64,000 nt of DNA from DASWJQ01 sp036397095. Lineage in GTDB: Bacteria; Chloroflexota; Anaerolineae; Anaerolineales; E44-bin32. Under the pieces are notes generated by a model, which worked only from the letters and a program-made list of their open reading frames with translations, was not told the origin of the DNA and did not search any database. Position 1 is the first letter of the stretch. Every line of letters starts with the position of its first letter. Location of the stretch: NCBI GenBank assembly GCA_036397095.1, contig DASWJQ010000195.1:1-64000 (forward strand), written 5' to 3'. A program made the position numbers and the translations under genes. Positions 1 through 8,497 of this stretch are shown one piece after another.

Positions 1-222
1 GGCCGCTGCCACAATGGCATGACGGCCAAGGGATTTCTCGACATCACCAGCTATGACACCGTCCTGACCGGCGGCAACTCGGGCCCCGGGGTGGTGCCGG
101 GCAATCCCGATGCAAGTGAGCTGATCCGCAAGCAGATGCGCGGAGGGCATTACGAGCAGCTGACGGACGCGGAGTTGGAGGCGCTGCGGGCCTGGATCGC
201 CGCCGGCGCGCCTAACGAGTAG
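1..222 (+). CDS. c-type cytochrome domain, C-terminal fragment (5' truncated)
   Basis: The open frame runs in from the window edge. Residues 3-4 read Cys-His followed by Asn-Gly, the end of a CxxCH haem-attachment motif whose first Cys lies outside the window. The rest (GFLDITSYDTVLTGG, then GNPDASELIRKQ, then a short acidic helix ending AWIAAGAPNE) is the usual pattern of small membrane-exported cytochrome c modules of the planctomycete-type cytochrome family. An internal ATG at 19 falls after the haem motif and is not a credible start. The haem call is seen directly; the electron partner is unknown. Confidence 0.75.
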   Translation, partial: GRCHNGMTAKGFLDITSYDTVLTGGNSGPGVVPGNPDASELIRKQMRGGHYEQLTDAELEALRAWIAAGAPNE

Positions 223-231
223 CCCGACCTA

Positions 232-330
232 GACTTCCCGAAAGTCCTCTCATGAGCCATTTCAACTACGCCGCGCCGGGTGGCTCTTGGCCCCCGGTGC
301 AGTTGCCGGACGTCAGACTTTCGGGTAGTC
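232..330. repeat. Inverted repeat of the ACTTCCCGGAAGT type
   Basis: The arm at 232-246 (GACTTCCCGAAAGTC) is answered by its near reverse complement at 316-330 (GACTTTCGGGTAGTC), one mismatch. It lies between the cytochrome fragment and the riboswitch. Related arms occur at 8202-8240 and 10242-10278. It could be a REP-like element or a weak terminator; no T-tract follows. Confidence 0.5.
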
Positions 331-439
331 CCTCTGCAGCAACCCGGGGGGCGAACCTCGCAGGACAATCGCAATGCCCCTCAGCGACAATTGTCACTTG
401 AGGAGACCAGCGGTCGCCTATATCATTGACCGTACAACT

Positions 440-600
440 GAATAAGCGTACAGGCTGGGTGCCCGCTCCCCCGGATGGGAGGGCACAATGGCGAAGCCGG
501 TGACGATCCAATCGGATCCAGGCCGGCGCTGACCCGCAACTGTGAGCCGCTTCGGCGGCGAGCCAGGACGCCCGCCCGGTCTGTGTTTTAGCCACTCTCG
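440..600 (+). ncRNA. Cobalamin riboswitch
   Basis: The stretch contains the hallmark B12-riboswitch core: GGTGCC near 459, GAAGCCGGTG around 493-502, an AATCGGATCC-type segment, the GACCCGCAACTGTGA element near 531-545, and GAGCCAGGACGCCCGCC near 560-576. It sits in the leader of btuF and the rest of the cobamide operon, as expected. The exact ends of the P1 helix were not determined. I see no convincing sigma-70 promoter in front of it. Confidence 0.93.
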
Positions 601-633
601 AGGAAGGGGTGACGAACGCTGATCTTTGGACCC

Positions 634-663
634 AACCCCTGCCCGACAAGGCAGGGGTTTTTG
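634..663 (+). terminator. Riboswitch-controlled intrinsic terminator
   Basis: CCCCTGCC (636-643), a 6-nt loop and GGCAGGGG (650-657) form a perfect 8-bp stem followed directly by TTTTTGTT. It lies about 50 nt after the riboswitch core and before the btuF start, so it is the likely expression platform: cobalamin binding would end transcription before the transporter and salvage genes. The alternative antiterminator pairing was not modelled. Confidence 0.85.
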
Positions 664-701
664 TTACCGGCACACAAGATCGATGTCCGTGGGAGGACAC
701 C

Positions 702-1682
702 ATGAAGAAGCTTGTGCTCTTGATTGTCCTTGCGCTCATCCTGGCAGCTTGCGGCTCGCCGGCCCCGGCGGCCACACCCTTGCTGGCCACCGACCCGCCG
801 GCGGAACCAACCGCCGAGCCAACCGAAGCGCCGCCACCAACCGAAGAGCCGATCGTCGAAACCGACGGCTTGGGGCGAGAGGTGACATTGGCCAGGCCGG
901 CCCAGCGCATCGTTTCGATGGCGCCGTCCAACACCGAAATTCTGTTCGCTCTCGGTGCCGGGGACGAGGTCGTCGGGCGCGATGACTTCTCCGATTACCC
1001 GCCCGAGGCCGAAGCCGTCGCCAGCATCGGCAGCACTTATGGGGACTTGAATACCGAGACGATCGTCGGGCTCGAACCAGACCTGGTGCTGGCTGCCAGC
1101 ATCACGCCGTCCGAGCACATCGACGCGCTCGAAGCCGTCGGCCTGACCGTGTTTGTCATGGGCAACCCGGCGAGCTTTGAAGATCTGTTCGCCAATATCG
1201 TGCTGGCGGGCCGCTTGACCGGCCGGCAGGCGGAGGCCGAGGCGTTGGTTGCCGATATGCAAGGGCAGTATGAAACGGTAGTTGCAGCCACGCAGGGCCT
1301 GGAGCCCGTTTCGGTCTTCTATGAGGTCGACGGCAGCGATCCGTCGGCGCCGTGGACGACTGGGTCCGGCACCTTCCAGCAGATGATGTTTGACATCGTC
1401 GGCGCCGAAAACGTGGCGGCCGACATCGACGGCTGGGGCCAGATGAACCTGGAGCAGATCGTGGTGCGCGATCCGCAGGTCATTATCTTCGGCGCCGGCC
1501 CGTTCGTCCCGACTACGGTCGAATCGCTCAAGGAGCGGGCCGGCTGGGGCGGCATAGGGGCCGTGACCGAAGACCGTGTGTATGCCATCGACACCGATCT
1601 GCTCGACCTGCCTGGCCCACGTCTGGTTGAGGGCTTGCTGCAACTGGCCATGGTCCTTCACCCGGAGGCCTTCGCCGAGTGA
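702..1682 (+). CDS. btuF: Cobalamin ABC transporter substrate-binding lipoprotein
   Basis: A 326-residue protein starting with a lipoprotein signal (MKKLVLLIVLALILAAC, lipidated Cys at 17) and a Thr/Pro/Glu-rich linker to about residue 60, then a periplasmic-binding fold of the BtuF/FhuD type (AQRIVSMAPSNTEILFALG, later GLEPDLVLA and DRVYAID). It would capture corrinoids outside the membrane and deliver them to BtuC. The ATG at 702 follows GGGAGGACACC; an upstream in-frame start at 609 would place coding sequence over the terminator and is rejected. The substrate is inferred from the riboswitch and the downstream cob genes. Its stop overlaps the btuC start. Confidence 0.9.
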   Translation: MKKLVLLIVLALILAACGSPAPAATPLLATDPPAEPTAEPTEAPPPTEEPIVETDGLGREVTLARPAQRIVSMAPSNTEILFALGAGDEVVGRDDFSDYPPEAEAVASIGSTYGDLNTETIVGLEPDLVLAASITPSEHIDALEAVGLTVFVMGNPASFEDLFANIVLAGRLTGRQAEAEALVADMQGQYETVVAATQGLEPVSVFYEVDGSDPSAPWTTGSGTFQQMMFDIVGAENVAADIDGWGQMNLEQIVVRDPQVIIFGAGPFVPTTVESLKERAGWGGIGAVTEDRVYAIDTDLLDLPGPRLVEGLLQLAMVLHPEAFAE

Positions 1683-2743
1683 GCGTAGACAGCCTGCCAG
1701 CGCCAGCCGCCGATCGCGTTCGGCGGCTGGCACCGTGGCTCTGGACCAGCGGCTCGCTGCTGCTGGCAATCGTCATGAGCGGTGCCGTCGGGCCGGTCAC
1801 CATCCCGCCCGGCACCGTGGTCGGGCTGCTGTTGGAGCGCTTTGACCTGCTGGCCGAAGCCATTGAAGCACCCGAGACCTTCCGCACTATCCTGTTCGAA
1901 ATCCGGCTGCCCCATGCCGCGCTGATGGCCTTGGCCGGGTTGGCGCTGGGTGCCAGCGGCGCCGCCTATCAGGGCTTGTTTCGCAATCCGCTGGCCGATC
2001 CTTACATCCTGGGCGTGGCTTCTGGAGCAGGATTGGGGGCCATTCTGGCGATGACCGTCCACTGGCCGACGACCGTCTTGGGCATGGCGACCATCCCGCT
2101 GGCCGCCTTTGTGGGGGCGATTGGCACGGTCAGTCTGGTATATGCCGTCGCCCGCGTAGGCCGCGCCACCCCGGTGACCACGCTGCTGCTGGCCGGTGTA
2201 GCCGTCGGCACCTTCGCCTCGGCCATCACCAGCCTGATCATGCTGTTGTCGACCTCGGAACTGCGCCGGGCGATTTCATGGCTGCTGGGCGGCTTCTCGC
2301 TCGGCGGTTGGGAGCCGGTGCTGGCCTCGATCCCCTACCTGTTGGTCGGCGTCGGTGCGCTGGTGGCGCTGGGCCGGCCGCTCAATGTGCTCCAGTTTGG
2401 CGACGAAGAGGCGCTCCAGCTGGGGCTCAATGTCGAGCGCTTCAAGCTGGTGATCGTGGTGGCGGCCTCGCTGGTGGCGGCGACGGCGGTTGCCTTCACT
2501 GGCATCATCGCCTTTGTCGGCCTGATCGTGCCACACCTGGTGCGCATCCTGTGGGGCCACGACTATCGGCGGCTGATCCCGCTGGCGGCGCTTGGTGGTG
2601 CCAGCGTGCTGCTGGTGGCCGACATCCTGGCCCGGACCCTGCTGGCGCCGCGTGACCTGCCGGTCGGTGTCATCACCTCGGTGGTCGGTGCGCCATTCTT
2701 CCTGTGGCTGCTGCGCCGGGCCAAGAACGAGGTGTTCTGGTGA
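1679..2743 (+). CDS. btuC: Cobalamin ABC transporter permease (FecCD/BtuC family)
   Basis: A 354-residue polytopic membrane protein of the FecCD family. Family hallmarks are visible: RLPHAALMALAGLALGASGAAYQ near residues 76-98, RNPLADPYILGVASGAGLGA after it, and the cytoplasmic coupling region with GLIVPHLVRILWGHDYR near 280. It forms the transmembrane pore with BtuD on the inner face. A GTG start at 1679 overlaps the btuF stop by 4 nt, showing translational coupling; an internal ATG is far downstream. Length is typical for the family. Corrinoid specificity rests on context. Confidence 0.92.
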   Translation: MSVDSLPAPAADRVRRLAPWLWTSGSLLLAIVMSGAVGPVTIPPGTVVGLLLERFDLLAEAIEAPETFRTILFEIRLPHAALMALAGLALGASGAAYQGLFRNPLADPYILGVASGAGLGAILAMTVHWPTTVLGMATIPLAAFVGAIGTVSLVYAVARVGRATPVTTLLLAGVAVGTFASAITSLIMLLSTSELRRAISWLLGGFSLGGWEPVLASIPYLLVGVGALVALGRPLNVLQFGDEEALQLGLNVERFKLVIVVAASLVAATAVAFTGIIAFVGLIVPHLVRILWGHDYRRLIPLAALGGASVLLVADILARTLLAPRDLPVGVITSVVGAPFFLWLLRRAKNEVFW

Positions 2744-3516
2744 GCGCCCTGTTGACGTTTGACCAGGTCGCCGTCGGCTATCCGGGCCGGCCAGTGCTCG
2801 AAGGGCTGTCGATGGCGCTCGAATCTGGCCAGATGACGGCCATCGTCGGCCCCAATGGCGTCGGCAAGTCGACCATGATCAAGGTCGCCAGCGGCGCCCT
2901 GCGGCCCGACCACGGTCGGGTCATGATCAATGGTTTCGACGTGGCCGATCTGGAGCCGGCCGAGCGGGCCCGTCACCTGGCGGTCGTGCCGCAGGCGACG
3001 CGTGTGCCGCCGGCCTTCACCGCCGAGCAAGTTGTGCTGATGGGGCGAACTCCCTACCTGGGCTGGCTCGACCGCGAGGGACCCAGCGACCGGGCGGCGG
3101 CCGCCGAGGCGATGGCCCGCACCCGCATCACTGAACTGGCCGAGCGGCCGATGGGTGAACTGTCCGGTGGGGAGCAGCAGCGGGTGTTGGTCGCCCGTGC
3201 CCTGGCGCAATCGGCCAGGGTGTTGCTGCTCGATGAGCCAACGGCCCACCTCGACCTGCGTCACCAGGACGAGACGCTGAAGCTGGTACGGAGTCTGGCC
3301 ACCGAACATGGGCTGGCTGTGCTGATCGCATTGCATGATCTCAACCTGGTAGCGCGTTTCTGCGACCGAGTAGCCCTCTTGTCCAACGGCGGCGTCAAGA
3401 AGCTGGGCGATGCTCGGCAAGTGCTGACCCCCGAAGTTCTGGCCGAGGCCTATGGTCTGGAGATCCATGTGATGGACCACCCCGTGCACGGCACGCCGCT
3501 TGTTCTGGCTGGATGA
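2740..3516 (+). CDS. btuD: Cobalamin ABC transporter ATPase
   Basis: A 258-residue ABC ATPase with Walker A GPNGVGKST, Q-loop region VVPQATRVPP, signature LSGGEQQRV, Walker B VLLLDEPTAHLD and the switch His in IALHDLNL. It energises corrinoid uptake through BtuC. The start is taken as GTG 2740, overlapping the btuC stop by 4 nt; an in-frame ATG at 2704 would lie inside btuC. The family also serves iron-siderophores and haem, so the substrate assignment is from the operon. Confidence 0.92.
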   Translation: MSALLTFDQVAVGYPGRPVLEGLSMALESGQMTAIVGPNGVGKSTMIKVASGALRPDHGRVMINGFDVADLEPAERARHLAVVPQATRVPPAFTAEQVVLMGRTPYLGWLDREGPSDRAAAAEAMARTRITELAERPMGELSGGEQQRVLVARALAQSARVLLLDEPTAHLDLRHQDETLKLVRSLATEHGLAVLIALHDLNLVARFCDRVALLSNGGVKKLGDARQVLTPEVLAEAYGLEIHVMDHPVHGTPLVLAG

Positions 3517-3529
3517 ATTGGGTGAAACG

Positions 3530-5032
3530 ATGAGCGCTAAGGCCGTGATGTGTCAGGGGACCGGTTCGCACGTCGGCAAGAGCGTGGTGGTGGCCGCGCT
3601 GTGCCGGCTGTATGCGCGCGACGGCTACCGGGTGGCGCCGTTCAAGGCGCAGAACATGTCCAACAACTCGTTTGTCACGGCCGACGGCGGCGAAATGGGC
3701 CGGGCCCAGGTGTTTCAGGCCCAGGCGGCCGGTGTCGAGCCGGTGGTCAACATGAACCCGATCTTGCTCAAGCCGGATGCCGACACCCGGGCCCAGGTGG
3801 TCCGCCTGGGCCAACCGGTCAGCGCCATGCAGGTGCGTGAATATCACGACTACCAGGCGCTGGCCTGGCCGGCAGTGACCGGGGCTTACGACCAACTGTC
3901 CCGCGAGTATGACTTGATCGTGCTGGAGGGCGCCGGCAGCCCGGCCGAAATCAACCTGCGCGACCGCGACATTGTCAATATGAAGATGGCTCAATATGCA
4001 CGCTCACCGGTCATCCTGATTGGCGACATCGAGCGCGGCGGAGTGTTTGCCTCGCTGTATGGCACGGTCGAGCTGCTTGATCCGGACGAGCGCCGAATGG
4101 TCAAGGCCTTCCTTATTAACAAGTTCCGCGGCGATGCCAGCCTGCTGGATTCCGGCTATGAGAATCTGGCGGAAAGAACCAGCATCCCTGTGCTGGGGAC
4201 GTTGCCCTACGTCTTCGGCCTGCCGGTCGATGAGGAAGACGCCGTCGTCCTGCAAGCGGCTGGCGGTCGGGTCGGCACCGGCGTGCTCGACATAGGCGTG
4301 ATCCATCTGCCGCACATTTCGAATGCGACCGATTTCCAACCACTGGCGACCGAGGTCGACGTCACCATTCGCTACATCGAGTCGGCCGAGTCCTTTGGCC
4401 GGCCGGATGTCGTGATCCTGCCCGGGACCAAGAGCACGGTGGCCGACTTCGAGTGGATGCAGCGCCAGGGGCTGGCCCGTCTGGTCGAAGCCCATCGGCA
4501 GCGTGGCGGCTGGACAATTGGCATTTGTGGCGGCTACCAGATGCTGGGCGAGCGGATTCTTGATCCGGAAGGCGTTGAGTCGGGCCGGAAGGCAGTGCCG
4601 GGCTTGGGATTGCTGCCGGTCGTAACCACCTTCAAGGCCCGCAAGCGGCTGGTGCGGGTCGAAGCGATCAGCCGCTTGCCGGGGGTCGAGGCGCCGGTGC
4701 GCGGCTATGAGATACATCAGGGCCGGACCGAATCCGGCGATTTGCCGGCTGCCTTTCATCTGACGCGTCAGTTCGACGAGCCGATTGACCTGGCCGATGG
4801 TGCCGCCCAGGGGGTTGCCTGTTTTGGCACCTATCTGCACGGCTTGTTCGACCACGGTGGGTTCCGCCGCGCCTACCTGAATGCACTGCGGCAGCACAAA
4901 GACCTGGGACCGCTGCCCCCGCACGCGTATGACACCCGGCCCAAGGATTTCGATCAGCTGGCAGACTGGCTGCTGGACAATGTCGACCGGCCGCTGCTTG
5001 AGTCGGTCGTTGGACTTTCGTTGCGCAACTAG
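3530..5032 (+). CDS. cobQ: Cobyric acid synthase
   Basis: A 500-residue glutamine-dependent amidotransferase that amidates four carboxylates of adenosylcobyrinic acid a,c-diamide. The N-terminal BioD-like domain has the P-loop GTGSHVGKS at about residues 8-16 and the family segment KAQNMSNNS. The C-terminal GATase domain has the nucleophile in GICGGYQM (Cys333) and the His of LHGLFD (His437). ATG 3530 is chosen over an upstream in-frame start that would overlap btuD. Its presence means the host can work from partly amidated corrinoids, not only from complete cobinamide. Confidence 0.95.
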   Translation: MSAKAVMCQGTGSHVGKSVVVAALCRLYARDGYRVAPFKAQNMSNNSFVTADGGEMGRAQVFQAQAAGVEPVVNMNPILLKPDADTRAQVVRLGQPVSAMQVREYHDYQALAWPAVTGAYDQLSREYDLIVLEGAGSPAEINLRDRDIVNMKMAQYARSPVILIGDIERGGVFASLYGTVELLDPDERRMVKAFLINKFRGDASLLDSGYENLAERTSIPVLGTLPYVFGLPVDEEDAVVLQAAGGRVGTGVLDIGVIHLPHISNATDFQPLATEVDVTIRYIESAESFGRPDVVILPGTKSTVADFEWMQRQGLARLVEAHRQRGGWTIGICGGYQMLGERILDPEGVESGRKAVPGLGLLPVVTTFKARKRLVRVEAISRLPGVEAPVRGYEIHQGRTESGDLPAAFHLTRQFDEPIDLADGAAQGVACFGTYLHGLFDHGGFRRAYLNALRQHKDLGPLPPHAYDTRPKDFDQLADWLLDNVDRPLLESVVGLSLRN

Positions 5033-5071
5033 ACCGGCGGCAATTGTTTGGCCGCCCGAGGAGACCCCCGA

Positions 5072-6127
5072 ATGGATACTGTTGAAGAGATCGCCATCGA
5101 GATCCAGGCCCTGGATCAACAGGCAATGGAGTCCGCCCGGCAGCGGCAGCTGCAGCTGACCAAACCGCCCGGCAGTCTGGGCCGGCTGGAGGCGCTGTCA
5201 ATCCAGTTGGCGGGCATTACCGGCCAGGCCCAACCGCGGGTCGATAGCAAGGCAATCGTGGTGATGGCCGGCGACCATGGCGTGACGGCCGAGGGCGTCA
5301 GTGCGTATCCGGCTGAGGTCACACCGCAGATGGTGCTGAACTTCCTGCACGGCGGCGCCGCCATCAACGTGCTGGCGCGCCAGGTTGGCGCCAGGGTCGT
5401 GATTGTCGATATGGGTGTGGCCGCACCGCTCGACCCGCACGATGACTTGCTCGACCGCAAGGTGGCGCTGGGCACGGCCAATATGGCCCAGGGTCCGGCC
5501 ATGACGATCGAGCAAGCCGAAATGGCCTTGGCTGTCGGCAGGGACCTCGCCGCCCAATTGGCGGCGGAGGGTGTGCAGTTGCTCGGCACCGGCGAAATGG
5601 GCATTGGCAACACGACGCCGTCGTCGGCGCTGACGGCGGTGCTGACCGGCGCCCCGGTGGCCGATGTCGTCGGCCGCGGCACCGGCGTGGATGATGACGG
5701 GCTGGCGCGCAAGGTCGAGATTGTCGAGCGGGCGCTGCAGGTGAACCGGCCGGCGGCCGACGAGCCGCTGGCGGCCCTGGCCAAGGTCGGCGGTTTCGAA
5801 ATCGCCGGTCTGGCCGGCTTGATCTTGGGAGCGGCCCAAGCGCGTGTTCCGGTTGTGATCGATGGTTTTATCACCGGTGCCGCCGCCTTGGTGGCGGCCC
5901 GACTGGCGCCGGCCGCGGTCGATTACATGATCGCTTCGCATCAGTCGGTTGAAATCGGCCATCGAGTCATCCTTGAGAACCTGGGTCTGGTGCCGTTGTT
6001 CAAGCTCGATCTGCGTCTGGGCGAGGGGACCGGCGCTGCGCTGGCAATGCACACCATCGAAGCGGCCGCCCGCGTGCTGCGCGAGATGGCCACCTTCGAA
6101 TCGGCCGGGGTGAGCGACAAGGCGTGA
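5072..6127 (+). CDS. cobT: Nicotinate-nucleotide:dimethylbenzimidazole phosphoribosyltransferase
   Basis: A 351-residue enzyme that activates the cobamide lower-ligand base as its alpha-ribotide phosphate. Seen motifs: KPPGSLGRLE near the N-terminus, MAGDHGVTAEGVSAYP, GTGEMGIGNTTPSSA and the C-terminal GEGTGAALA containing the presumed catalytic Glu. ATG 5072 is preceded by GAGGAGA at 5058-5064. It overlaps cobS by 4 nt. Which lower ligand it prefers cannot be read from the sequence. Confidence 0.95.
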   Translation: MDTVEEIAIEIQALDQQAMESARQRQLQLTKPPGSLGRLEALSIQLAGITGQAQPRVDSKAIVVMAGDHGVTAEGVSAYPAEVTPQMVLNFLHGGAAINVLARQVGARVVIVDMGVAAPLDPHDDLLDRKVALGTANMAQGPAMTIEQAEMALAVGRDLAAQLAAEGVQLLGTGEMGIGNTTPSSALTAVLTGAPVADVVGRGTGVDDDGLARKVEIVERALQVNRPAADEPLAALAKVGGFEIAGLAGLILGAAQARVPVVIDGFITGAAALVAARLAPAAVDYMIASHQSVEIGHRVILENLGLVPLFKLDLRLGEGTGAALAMHTIEAAARVLREMATFESAGVSDKA

Positions 6128-6846
6128 CCGGGCTGCGCTGGGCGCTTGGCTTCCTGACGATCCTGCCGGTCCGGCCCAAGGGCGAACTCGAGCCGGGCCA
6201 ACTGGGCCGGGCGGCGATCTGGTATCCGGCGGTCGGGCTGGCCCTCGGCCTGTGTCTATGGGCGGCGCACGGGCTGTTGGGAATAGTTGTGCCGGCCGCG
6301 CTGACGGCGGGGCTGACCCTTGCGCTGTGGGTCGGGCTGACCGGCGGCTTGCACCTGGACGGGGTGGCCGATTGCGGGGATGGGCTGTTGGCCTCGGCCA
6401 CGCCCGCCCGCCGGCTTGAAATCCTGTCGGATGTGCATGTTGGCGCTTTTGGTGTCGCCAGTTTGATCCTGGTCCTGCTGGTCAAAACCCTGGCGATCGG
6501 CTCCTTGGCGGCCAGCACCGGGCTGCTGCTGGCGCCGACGATTGCCCGCTGGACCGTGCTGCTGTTGGCCCGGGCCAAACCAGCCAGGGACGGGGGTCTT
6601 GGTGGTCGGCTGCACGCCGAACTCGGCTGGCCTAGCCTGCTGTGGGGGCTGCCGTTGCTGGCTGCCTGTGCCTGGCTGGGGTGGCAGGGAGTGGTCGCGC
6701 TCGTGCTGGGGCTGTCGACCACTTGGCTCCTTGGCCGGCTGGCGATGGCCCGGCTCGGGGGTCAAACGGGGGATGTGTTGGGCGCCTCGATCGAGCTGGT
6801 GGAGGTTGCTGTGCTGGTGGGCTTTTCCCTGCGCTGGGGAGGCTGA
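6124..6846 (+). CDS. cobS: Adenosylcobinamide-GDP ribazoletransferase (cobalamin synthase)
   Basis: A 240-residue integral membrane enzyme joining AdoCbi-GDP with the alpha-ribazole product of CobT, the last nucleotide-loop step. The metal-binding GLHLDGVADCGDGL motif is near residues 76-89 and several hydrophobic helices follow. GTG start at 6124 overlaps the cobT stop (GTGA). Length is normal for the family. Confidence 0.95.
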   Translation: MTGLRWALGFLTILPVRPKGELEPGQLGRAAIWYPAVGLALGLCLWAAHGLLGIVVPAALTAGLTLALWVGLTGGLHLDGVADCGDGLLASATPARRLEILSDVHVGAFGVASLILVLLVKTLAIGSLAASTGLLLAPTIARWTVLLLARAKPARDGGLGGRLHAELGWPSLLWGLPLLAACAWLGWQGVVALVLGLSTTWLLGRLAMARLGGQTGDVLGASIELVEVAVLVGFSLRWGG

Positions 6847-6851
6847 CCCCG

Positions 6852-7613
6852 GTGCGCCTGGGAACCACATCCTACATCTTGCCGGCCGACATCCTGCCCA
6901 ACGTGCAGTACCTGGCGCCGCGTGTCGACGACGTTGAGTTGGTCCTGTTCGAAGTTGACGACGGTCAGAACAACCTGCCGTCGACAGCCGTGGTTGGCGA
7001 ACTGGCGGCGTTGGCGTCAGAGCACGACCTAAGCTACACGGTTCACTTGCCGCTCGACCTGCGCATGGGGGACGATGGCTCGACCGGTCACGCCTCGTTG
7101 GAGAAGGCCCAACGGGTGATCGAGCGCACCAAAGCGCTGGCACCATGGGCTTATGTGCTGCATCTTGAAGGCAAGCACATGACGGATTACGAAGCTTGGA
7201 TCGACCAGGCCGCCTGCTCGCTGGAGCTGACCGCCGCCTGGGCGGGGGCCCCCGAATTGCTGGCCGTCGAGAATCTGGAAGGATACCCGCTGGATTTCAT
7301 TGACCCGGTGCTTGAACGGGTGCCGGTTAGCCGCTGCCTGGACATTGGCCATCTGTGGGTCGATGGGCACGACCCGGTTCCATTCCTCGAGCGCCACCTG
7401 GCGCGGGCGCGGGTTATCCACTTGCACGGGCTGGGCAGCCGCGACCACCAATCGCTGAGCCACGCCGATTCGAAGGAGCTTGCCCGGGTGCTGCGGCCGC
7501 TGCTGGATCATGACTACCAAGGTGTTCTCACGCTGGAGGTTTTTGGCCAGGCCGACTTTGAGAGCTCGGTCGGGGCGCTGCAGGCGGCGGGGGTGCCATG
7601 GCCGGCCGGCTGA
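6852..7613 (+). CDS. cbiR: Cobamide-remodelling phosphodiesterase, CbiR-like (AP endonuclease 2 fold)
   Basis: A 253-residue TIM-barrel protein opening with GTTSYILPADILPNVQYL and VDDVELVLFE, which I recognise as the CbiR signature. CbiR, described from Akkermansia, cleaves cobamides to alpha-ribazole and a cobinamide product so that a preferred lower ligand can be attached. Metal-type residues are seen in YTVHLPLD, YVLHLEGKH, AVENLEG, CLDIGHLW, VIHLHGLG and TLEVFG. GTG 6852 is chosen as start, 6 nt after cobS; the longer frame would run through cobS. It overlaps cobU by 16 nt. Position among cobT, cobS and cobU supports remodelling of imported corrinoids. Confidence 0.82.
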   Translation: MRLGTTSYILPADILPNVQYLAPRVDDVELVLFEVDDGQNNLPSTAVVGELAALASEHDLSYTVHLPLDLRMGDDGSTGHASLEKAQRVIERTKALAPWAYVLHLEGKHMTDYEAWIDQAACSLELTAAWAGAPELLAVENLEGYPLDFIDPVLERVPVSRCLDIGHLWVDGHDPVPFLERHLARARVIHLHGLGSRDHQSLSHADSKELARVLRPLLDHDYQGVLTLEVFGQADFESSVGALQAAGVPWPAG

Positions 7614-8158
7614 CGCTGATCCTGGGAGGGGCCCGCAGCGGCAAGAGCAGTTACGCCGAGGCGCGTGCCGCCGGCGCAGCCAGCGTGCTGTACGTGGCCA
7701 CCGCCCAGGCGCTTGACGACGAGATGGCGGCTCGCATTGCCGCCCACCAAGCCAAGCGGCCGGCGGCCTGGCGGACCCTGGAGGCGCCGACCGCGCTGGC
7801 AGCGGCGATCGCCGCCGCCGATGGCGTCTACGACACCCTGTTACTCGACTGTCTGACGTTGCTAGCCAACAACCTGTTTGCCGCCGGCGACGTCGATGAT
7901 CCGGCCGCGCACCAGCGGGCTGAATCCGAATTGCTGCAAGAAATCGCGGACCTGGTGGCGTTGGCCGGCGAGTCGGACGCCGATTGGCTGGTCGTGTCAA
8001 ACGAAGTCGGCCAGGGTTTGGTGCCGGCCTATCCCCTGGGCCGGGCCTACCGCGACGCCCTGGGTCGGGCAAACCAGCGGCTGGCGGCGGCCGCCGACGA
8101 AGTGGTGCTGCTGGTGGCTGGCTTGCCCATGTGGTTGAAGGGCGAGCGGTCTGCCTAG
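7598..8158 (+). CDS. cobU: Adenosylcobinamide kinase / guanylyltransferase
   Basis: A 186-residue bifunctional enzyme that phosphorylates cobinamide and then attaches GMP. Walker A GGARSGKSSYAE is at residues 10-21; further family motifs are YVATAQALDDEM, LLLDCLTLLANN and SNEVGQGLVP. ATG 7598 overlaps the end of cbiR. It is the last gene of the operon; the next 330 bp are non-coding. Confidence 0.95.
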   Translation: MAGRLTLILGGARSGKSSYAEARAAGAASVLYVATAQALDDEMAARIAAHQAKRPAAWRTLEAPTALAAAIAAADGVYDTLLLDCLTLLANNLFAAGDVDDPAAHQRAESELLQEIADLVALAGESDADWLVVSNEVGQGLVPAYPLGRAYRDALGRANQRLAAAADEVVLLVAGLPMWLKGERSA

Positions 8159-8201
8159 CCCATCGCCGAGCTAGATCCCAGGCTACCGACACCGAAGATC
8201 G

Positions 8202-8240
8202 GACTTCCCGGAAGTCCCGAAGCTGGACTTCCGGGAAGGC
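8202..8240. repeat. Strong hairpin of the ACTTCCCGGAAGT family
   Basis: GACTTCCCGGAAGTCC (8202-8217) and GGACTTCCGGGAAGGC (8225-8240) pair 15 of 16 bases over a 7-nt loop, and each arm is itself palindromic. It follows cobU by about 45 nt. No T-run follows, so it may be a REP-like or transcript-stabilising element as well as a terminator. Confidence 0.55.
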
Positions 8241-8485
8241 CGGTTTGTCTGCGCATGCACGATCCTCCACGCAGGCTGTCAGGCAATTGCACCCCAGAAG
8301 ACGACCGGTTGAATACTCCAGCACAAACTGGGCGGCCATACTGCCGCCCGGCTTGATTCTCGGTTGGTGATGAATGTCATGGTTTTTGTACGCCAGTTGC
8401 GGACAAGAATTTCGGCCAGAACATGGGACAATAGGGGCACTTGTGAAATCCGGAACTAATACCGGATGCAAGCTATCGGCTTTCG
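8241..8485. other. Non-coding gap between cobU and rdhB1
   Basis: I see no gene here. It contains a hairpin GGGCGGC-N6-GCCGCCC at 8330-8349 and the candidate operator at 8364-8383, so it is probably the promoter region of rdhB1-rdhA1. Confidence 0.5.
8364..8383. promoter_or_regulatory. Candidate rdh operator (half-site strong)
   Basis: TTGGTGA-TGAATG-TCATGGT. The left arm fits the TTRGTGA arm of the full palindrome at 16510-16529 and the spacer differs by one base; the right arm keeps only TCA. It lies about 115 bp upstream of rdhB1. Inference from comparison within the window. Confidence 0.45.
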
Positions 8486-8497
8486 AAGGAGGCCACC

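Noticed and set aside
391..454. Sigma-70 promoter in front of the riboswitch
   Set aside because: TTGTCA at 391 and TTGACC at 426 have no well-spaced -10 box; not strong enough to list.
588..1769. Minus-strand open frame opposite btuF
   Set aside because: No domain, and btuF has a signal peptide, ribosome site and family motifs.
7029..8471. Long minus-strand open frame opposite cbiR and cobU
   Set aside because: Arg/Pro-rich antisense shadow of well-supported cobamide genes in GC-rich DNA.
8241..8485. CprK-type dehalobox (TTAAT-N4-ATTAA)
   Set aside because: No such sequence was found upstream of any rdh gene; the palindrome seen is different.
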